From positions 2,264,001-2,328,000 of the forward strand of contig NZ_LR134173.1 in assembly GCF_900635815.1 (NCBI RefSeq): a DNA stretch of 64,000 nucleotides, written 5' to 3'. This document shows positions 59,421 through 64,000 of the stretch, piece by piece. Origin of the DNA: Legionella cherrii. Lineage in GTDB: Bacteria > Pseudomonadota > Gammaproteobacteria > Legionellales > Legionellaceae. The notes below the pieces were generated by a model. The model saw only the letters and a program-made list of their open reading frames with translations, did no database searches and was not told the origin of the DNA. The position numbers were made by a program, and so were the translations under genes. Numbering within the stretch: the first letter of the stretch is position 1; each line of letters opens with the position of its first letter.

Positions 59421-59963
59421 ATGTTACATCTTATATTTGATCGTTATTGGGATATTTGCTTATTAAAAGATAGCCCAGAAAATACCCCTTACTCTGTTAC
59501 TCGAATGATTTTGAGTGGCGTTTTGTTGGCATTACTTATGACGCTCGAATGGAATTATTCTTATTTCAACTCTTCTGAAGATATGGTAAATAATCTATTT
59601 ATTTCTGTATGCTTAGTCATTTCTTATATTATCTATACTTATCTCATTTTGTATTTTAAAGGATTGACTTCACGACTCATACAAACAGTCACCTCATTAT
59701 ATTGTATCAATATCATCATCCATATACTGGTTATTCCTTTATTGATCCTTGCACCTTATTTATCGCTTATTCATTTAAGAAATCCTTTATTTTTATTTAT
59801 GGGTATTGTCTATTTATTCTTAAGTCTAGGCTTGTCTGTCTGGCAATTTGTTATTACAGCACATATTTATAAGTTCGCATTAAGCACAACAGCGATTCAA
59901 TCGGTATTAGCTGCTTTTGGTTTAATTGCGGTTAATATTTTAACAGTTTCTTTTTTACAATGA
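59421..59963 (+). CDS. Inner-membrane protein of unknown function (five TM)
   Basis: The 180-residue protein has five hydrophobic segments (MILSGVLLALLMTLEW, NLFISVCLVISYIIYTYLIL, INIIIHILVIPLLILAPYL, LFLFMGIVYLFLSLGLSV, AAFGLIAVNILTVSF). It has no conserved catalytic residue. It could be a YIP1-like integral protein, but I do not recognise it firmly. It lies just before mpl with 13 bases between, so it may be co-transcribed, and its role may concern the envelope. Confidence 0.7.
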   Translation: MLHLIFDRYWDICLLKDSPENTPYSVTRMILSGVLLALLMTLEWNYSYFNSSEDMVNNLFISVCLVISYIIYTYLILYFKGLTSRLIQTVTSLYCINIIIHILVIPLLILAPYLSLIHLRNPLFLFMGIVYLFLSLGLSVWQFVITAHIYKFALSTTAIQSVLAAFGLIAVNILTVSFLQ

Positions 59964-59976
59964 GATTAGGATTATC

Positions 59977-61341
59977 ATGCACATACATATTTTAGGTATA
60001 AGTGGAACTTTTATGAGCGCCCTTGCTTTACTGGCGCGTGATGCCGGATATAAGGTTACTGGAAGTGATGCAAACTGTTATCCCCCGGTAAGTGATTTGC
60101 TTGCAGCAAAAGGAATAGACTGGACTGAAGGCTACGATGATACTACCTTAGCTTTGCAAGCAGATTTGATTATTGTAGGTAATGCAATAAAAAGAGGTAT
60201 GCCTGTACTTGAAGCAGTTATTGAATCAGGCAAACCATACACTTCTGGACCACAATGGCTTGCTGAAAATATTTTACCCAGATATCAAGTAATAGCAGTT
60301 TCTGGTACCCATGGGAAAACGACGACCACTTCAATGATAGCCTGGATTCTCCATCAAGCAGGTCTTAATCCCGGCTTTTTAATTGGTGGGGTATCCTCCG
60401 ATTTTAAAACGAGCGCATGTCTAGGCTCAGGCAAATGGTTTGTGATTGAAGCAGATGAATACGATAGCGCTTTTTTTGATAAACGTCCCAAGTTTATGCA
60501 TTATCGTCCCAGGATTGCTATTTTAAATAATCTCGAATTTGACCATGCCGATATTTATCCTGATTTGGCAGCAATCCAATTGCAATTTCATTATCTATTA
60601 CGAACAATCCCTGCGAGTGGCGTTGCAATTAAACCTCGAGATGATAAAGCACTGAATGAGGTGATCGCTCGTGGTCAATATTCACGCGTTGAAGAACTGG
60701 CTTTGGATAGCAATGCTCAATGGTCAGCTCAATTGATCGAAGAGAACGGTTCAGCATTTAAAGTCCTGCATCAAGGTGAAGAGGTTGCGGAAGTTAGATG
60801 GCCTTTAATAGGGCGTTTTAATGTGGAAAACGGTTTAGCCGCTCTTGCCGCAAGTGTTAATGCAGGAGTCAGTCCCAAAATTGCTGCTGAGGCGTTAGAA
60901 CGTTTTACTCCAGTAAAACGTCGTTTGGAGATTCGATCGAATAAGCATGGCATCACTGTTTATGATGATTTTGCACATCATCCTACGGCAATTATGCGAA
61001 CAGTTGATGCTTTACAACGAAGTAACCGGCATCAACGCATATTTGCAGTATTGGAATTTGCATCGTATACCATGCGTACTGGTGTTCATGCTGATGAAAT
61101 GGCACAGGCATTGAAACCTGTTCACGGTGCCTATGTTTTAGAGCCACATGATTTTAATCTGTACGAAACGCTTAGCAACTGGACTTGCCCGTATAAGATA
61201 TGTAAAAACCACGATGAAATAATTAATGAGGTAACGAACATCGTGAAAGAGGGGGATGCTGTTTTAGTTATGAGTAATCGGGGGTTTAATGGGATTCATC
61301 AAGGCTTAATTAATGCAATAGATGAACGGTTTTCAAGATAA
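59977..61341 (+). CDS. mpl: UDP-N-acetylmuramate:L-Ala-gamma-D-Glu-meso-DAP ligase (Mpl)
   Basis: The 454-residue Mur ligase has the N-terminal MHIHILGISGTFMSALALLARD, P-loop GTHGKTTTT near residue 110, then IEADEYDSAFFDKRPKF and NLEFDHADIYPDL. The EYDSAFFDKRPKF block separates Mpl from MurC. Mpl recycles the tripeptide of cell-wall turnover by joining it to UDP-MurNAc. Its length and motifs are complete. Confidence 0.95.
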   Translation: MHIHILGISGTFMSALALLARDAGYKVTGSDANCYPPVSDLLAAKGIDWTEGYDDTTLALQADLIIVGNAIKRGMPVLEAVIESGKPYTSGPQWLAENILPRYQVIAVSGTHGKTTTTSMIAWILHQAGLNPGFLIGGVSSDFKTSACLGSGKWFVIEADEYDSAFFDKRPKFMHYRPRIAILNNLEFDHADIYPDLAAIQLQFHYLLRTIPASGVAIKPRDDKALNEVIARGQYSRVEELALDSNAQWSAQLIEENGSAFKVLHQGEEVAEVRWPLIGRFNVENGLAALAASVNAGVSPKIAAEALERFTPVKRRLEIRSNKHGITVYDDFAHHPTAIMRTVDALQRSNRHQRIFAVLEFASYTMRTGVHADEMAQALKPVHGAYVLEPHDFNLYETLSNWTCPYKICKNHDEIINEVTNIVKEGDAVLVMSNRGFNGIHQGLINAIDERFSR

Positions 61342-61680
61342 ATTGGTGTGGTGCTGTCGGAGTCTGGAGCACTGTGGCTCGGAGTAGTGCAGCGTAATTT
61401 GGGTATCGACCCGAGTGCAATGAGGGAGCTCCCATAGTAAACACTGTGCTGCTGCGTGGAGATCCCTGGTTGCACTCGGGATGATTGGGGACTGAATTAT
61501 CCTCGAACGCATTGGACATAAAAAATTAGAAAAGAAACTTTTAATTCTTTTTATGTTCAAATAGTTAAATTAATAGTTGCAATATTTTTTATAGGTTGCT
61601 ATAAAAAATGGAGGCGTTTACATTTTTGGACAAATGACGCGTTGCAGTTATTGCGGGTCACTATTTGCAGGAGGGACGCA
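61342..61680. other. Gap between mpl and the unknown pair
   Basis: The gap holds copy 6 of the palindromic repeat and, from 61510 to 61640, AT-rich DNA that should carry the promoter of the next gene. I found no convincing -35/-10 pair and no RNA gene. Confidence 0.5.
61405..61485. repeat. Dispersed palindromic repeat, copy 6
   Basis: It runs from ATCGACCCGAGTGCAATGAGG to TGCACTCGGGATGATTGG, with AGTAAACACTGTGCTGCTGCG in the centre. The first end has lost the GTCATCC start. Confidence 0.7.
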
Positions 61681-62265
61681 ATGACAAAGTTTGCCGAATT
61701 TCAGCAAAATGCAAAACAAATAGCGACGTGTTTAGCAAGAACTCATGGACAACATGTGGGGTGTTTAGGTTTTTTTTCATTACTCATTTCTAGCCATGCT
61801 GCCATGAACGATGCAGCTACAATAAGTATGCTGGCTGACAGTTTAGATGAAACCTATGAATTAATCCCATATGCTAAACTCGTCAAAAAAGATCCACAGT
61901 TAACCCTAGATGATTTCAATGAATTTAGAAGAAAGGTTATTATCGGAATATATTTGGTAAAGTGGTTTCAATGTAATTCCTCGGTTAACAAGTATCTTCA
62001 TCATTCTTTAATTGAATTATTTCGAAGTCATCTAGGAGTTCAATCCATTGAGGAGATAGATCGGGATTTTTATGATTCATGTCTGAGCGATCTCAGTTAT
62101 TATTGCACTTTTGTATATGAGCGGCGCGAAGAAAAAACATATTCTGATCTAAACAAGCAATTAGGAGCAACAATTCAAAAAGACATTCATGAGGCAAAAT
62201 ATTTTTTATTGGACAGAAATTCTTCATCGTTGTATCAGTTTTGTAGAGGAATCATGGATTCTTGA
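61681..62265 (+). CDS. Protein of unknown function (194 aa)
   Basis: The start is ATG 61681, with GGAGGG five bases upstream; the open frame begins at 61642 but has no such site. The 194-residue product is mixed alpha and soluble, with no signal peptide. It opens TKFAEFQQNAKQIATCLARTHGQHVGCLGF. An EEKTYSDLNKQLGATIQKDI helix lies near the end. I recognise no family. It is followed 27 bases later by another unknown gene on the same strand with an equally strong ribosome site. They probably form an operon. The window's flagellar and envelope genes do not indicate a function. Confidence 0.65.
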   Translation: MTKFAEFQQNAKQIATCLARTHGQHVGCLGFFSLLISSHAAMNDAATISMLADSLDETYELIPYAKLVKKDPQLTLDDFNEFRRKVIIGIYLVKWFQCNSSVNKYLHHSLIELFRSHLGVQSIEEIDRDFYDSCLSDLSYYCTFVYERREEKTYSDLNKQLGATIQKDIHEAKYFLLDRNSSSLYQFCRGIMDS

Positions 62266-62292
62266 GGAAAGAATATGTATTAAGGAGGATGT

Positions 62293-63564
62293 ATGACTTT
62301 TATCCCACCAGCATTTGAAACATTTAAAATCAGTACCCTAAATCTGAAACCTAAATACTCTCTTTTATTGGAAAGATATAACATAATGGATGGTACTATT
62401 AGTGGCGGATCAACATCTTGCCTTGAGGTACTAATCGCCAGAACAAATGATGTAATAACATGTAAAACGGATAGAGAGTCACAAGTTGAGGTATTCAATT
62501 TATTAATTAATGAGCTCCGTCAAATTCCCAAAGAAGATGAGAAACAAATCGAACAAGGTGCTTTATTTTTGTTGGGCGCATTACTTCATCGCTATTTTCG
62601 CTTAATTAAAGAATATGATGATTTTAATAGTTATGCGTCCTGGACCATCTTTGGCAAATGTGAAGTAACCAGTTGTCGGTTATTCTTAGCTATAAGGAAA
62701 GCCTTGCATTTTAAAGAGATAGAGGTTGTTAAAAAGAGATTTAGAGAAGAAGATTTAAAAATTCTTGATGCGGTCACCGCAGTAGAGGCGTTGGAAACAT
62801 TCCGCGACAATATGCTGATGGAGAATAAAGAGAAAGTTCCTCAATTTATGAAATATCCCCATTTTGCAAAAGATGAAAATTTTAAACAGTATTTAGGGGA
62901 CATGATCAAAGAACAGACCAAACGTGGTGAAGCATGCTTGCGCCGGTTTAAAGCAATCCATTTTGTTCAATCTCTAGCACTGCAAATCGAAGAAGAACGT
63001 AAAGAGGTTGAAAAAGATATAGAAAAATGGAGTAAGGCTATTGCAAAGGATTATAAAGATTTTAATGCATTTCGACTTTTAAATGATGTAGCTATTCTTG
63101 AAAGTATCATGAAGCATGTCAAATCAGAGAGATCAAGAAACATAATATTCAAATTATTTTATACTCCTTTTATCCAAGACAATTTAGCAGCTACGGATCA
63201 CAGTACGTTCCAAACAAAAATGAAAGAATGCCATAATTTTACTTGCAGCTTTATGCTTTTTGGCGGCTATGCTTTATTACTGCAACAGCCCAATTTGCTT
63301 GACTCAGACTTGTTATTTACCATTCAACAGGCTTTAGGATTGGAGAAATCTCTTGATGAGTTGACTAGTGAAGATATGCGTGATGGCGTGAAATTTCTTA
63401 GAGAGTATCTAGAAACGGAACCTGCTGTTTCGAATGATGGATTAGATTATGAGTTTTTTGGAGGGAAAGAGAAGTTGAAGGGCGCTATTACAAGAGCGGA
63501 AAAAGAATTGACCTTACCTAAGGCTTCCCAAAAAGAGAGCACTGAAATAGTCTTCACCTATTAA
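62293..63564 (+). CDS. Helical protein of unknown function (423 aa)
   Basis: The 423-residue protein starts at an ATG with AAGGAGG upstream. There is no signal peptide or membrane segment. It is largely helical, with a charged coiled-coil stretch around residues 225-255 (EEERKEVEKDIEKW..). The C-terminal 30 residues are polar (EKELTLPKASQKESTEIVF). Large cytosolic helical unknowns with Glu-rich ends are typical of Legionella Dot/Icm substrates, but I see no decisive motif, so this is a candidate only. It is the second gene of a pair. Confidence 0.65.
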   Translation: MTFIPPAFETFKISTLNLKPKYSLLLERYNIMDGTISGGSTSCLEVLIARTNDVITCKTDRESQVEVFNLLINELRQIPKEDEKQIEQGALFLLGALLHRYFRLIKEYDDFNSYASWTIFGKCEVTSCRLFLAIRKALHFKEIEVVKKRFREEDLKILDAVTAVEALETFRDNMLMENKEKVPQFMKYPHFAKDENFKQYLGDMIKEQTKRGEACLRRFKAIHFVQSLALQIEEERKEVEKDIEKWSKAIAKDYKDFNAFRLLNDVAILESIMKHVKSERSRNIIFKLFYTPFIQDNLAATDHSTFQTKMKECHNFTCSFMLFGGYALLLQQPNLLDSDLLFTIQQALGLEKSLDELTSEDMRDGVKFLREYLETEPAVSNDGLDYEFFGGKEKLKGAITRAEKELTLPKASQKESTEIVFTY

Positions 63565-63575
63565 TTGATTATAAG

Positions 63576-63637
63576 GTAGTCTGGAAAAGCCTTAAAGAGT
63601 AATACGCTATTGAATTCAGTATGCTCGTCCAGACTAC
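63576..63637. terminator. Inverted repeat between convergent genes
   Basis: GTAGTCTGGA and TCCAGACTAC (perfect 10 bp) flank a 42-base loop. It lies past the 423-aa gene and overlaps the stop of the yhhQ-type gene, so it could terminate both. No long T run follows on either side. Confidence 0.5.
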
Positions 63638-64000
63638 ATATTATAATTTGACTGGGCCTTCGCCTTAAAAAAAGAGTTACTGTCGAGTATGTCTCTGTTT
63701 AAAAACTTATTCTCTTGCTCTACATAATCAAGATCGAAACGAAATAAATTAAATTTTGTTTTTTTATCATAAATGTCAATTTGTTCTATTCTTTTTAATT
63801 TATTAACCAAATTTATAGACAGAGGAAGTCCGCATAACTCCATAAATACTTTAATAAACCACATGGTCAAGATCATGGTCATCAACACGGAATCAGGTAT
63901 TGATTTATAAAATGCAATCGTTGTAAAAATCATACTATCCAGACCTGATGCCAAAAATGAGGAAAGAAAAAATCGACCTGCCATATATCGTCCCTGAACT
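63634..64000 (-). CDS. yhhQ: YhhQ/VUT family queuosine-precursor transporter (C-terminal part)
   Basis: The frame is open at base 64000, so only the last 122 residues are seen: VQGRYMAGRFFLSSFLASGL then DSMIFTTIAFY and two membrane segments (SVLMTMILTMWFIKVFMELCGLPLS). This fits the end of YhhQ-type (VUT/DUF165) proteins, which import pre-Q0/pre-Q1. The tail (KTKFNLFRFDLDYVEQEN..) is charged and cytosolic. An internal ATG near 63984 is not the start, because the upstream codons still match the family. Confidence 0.75.
   Translation of the reverse strand, partial: VQGRYMAGRFFLSSFLASGLDSMIFTTIAFYKSIPDSVLMTMILTMWFIKVFMELCGLPLSINLVNKLKRIEQIDIYDKKTKFNLFRFDLDYVEQENKFLNRDILDSNSFFKAKAQSNYNM

Noticed and set aside
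62280..62498. Antisense frame over the start of the 423-aa gene
   Set aside because: No ribosome site, and the plus strand has an AAGGAGG start and a long frame.

Overview
The window is chromosomal DNA from a gammaproteobacterium, almost certainly a flagellated Legionella species. The grounds are AT-rich sequence, a type II secretin of the LspD type carrying a SPOR domain, the flaA-flaG-fliD-fliS cluster beside accD-folC, an EnhA-like L,D-transpeptidase, an SH2-like effector-type gene, a class I PHA synthase and many small Legionella-type unknowns. I infer the genus from remembered family resemblance; no search was run.

Layout. 1-6.8 kb (minus): 5' part of lspD, a histidine-rich small protein, a small unknown, a RibD/DHFR-like reductase, an AzgA-type purine permease, an AAC(6')-like acetyltransferase next to a kinase-acetyltransferase fusion, and a TfoX-N protein. 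6.9-14.4 kb (minus): elongator tRNA-Met with its promoter, htrA/degQ, pgeF-rluD-miaB, an MFS transporter and an L,D-transpeptidase. 14.7-19.8 kb (minus): a secreted low-complexity protein, then fliS, fliD, flaG and flaA behind a clear sigma-28 promoter. 20-23.5 kb (plus): accD-folC-dedD-like-cvpA. 23.5-32.1 kb (minus): nadD-holA-lptE-leuS, lnt and phaC. 32.3-38.6 kb (plus): a lysine 6-dehydrogenase/saccharopine dehydrogenase-like gene, an ALDH7-type semialdehyde dehydrogenase, a frameshifted fadN and fadA. 38.9-46.8 kb: infA, a broken SH2-like gene, aat, a Popeye-like cNMP-binding membrane protein, trxB, then ftsK-lolA-rarA. This keeps the order infA-aat-trxB-ftsK-lolA-rarA known from E. coli. 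46.8-55.4 kb (plus): fleS-fleR and fliEFGHIJ. 55.3-59.3 kb: a frameshifted yhdP. 59.4-61.3 kb: a small membrane protein and mpl. 61.7-63.6 kb: two adjacent unknown proteins. The window ends inside a yhhQ-type queuosine-precursor transporter.

How the parts work together. The two flagellar blocks supply the filament, cap, export chaperone, MS-ring, rotor switch, export ATPase complex and the FleS/FleR two-component system that controls this class of genes. The lysine block could convert L-lysine to alpha-aminoadipate in two steps, which suits an amino-acid-fed organism. fadN-fadA would provide beta-oxidation and phaC would store reducing power as polyhydroxybutyrate. Housekeeping genes for tRNA charging and modification, the envelope (lnt, lptE, lolA, mpl, pgeF, yhdP) and division (ftsK, a SPOR protein) fill most of the rest.

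Notable points. Three coding regions (fadN, yhdP and the SH2-like gene) are split by single-base shifts, mostly at short homopolymers, so sequencing error and real decay are both open. A family of about 80-nt intergenic palindromic repeats occurs six times, including inside the fleS-fleR, fliG-fliH and lptE-holA gaps. The best candidates for new biology are the SH2-like gene, the kinase-acetyltransferase pair, the Popeye-like protein and the unknown gene pair at 61.7-63.6 kb.
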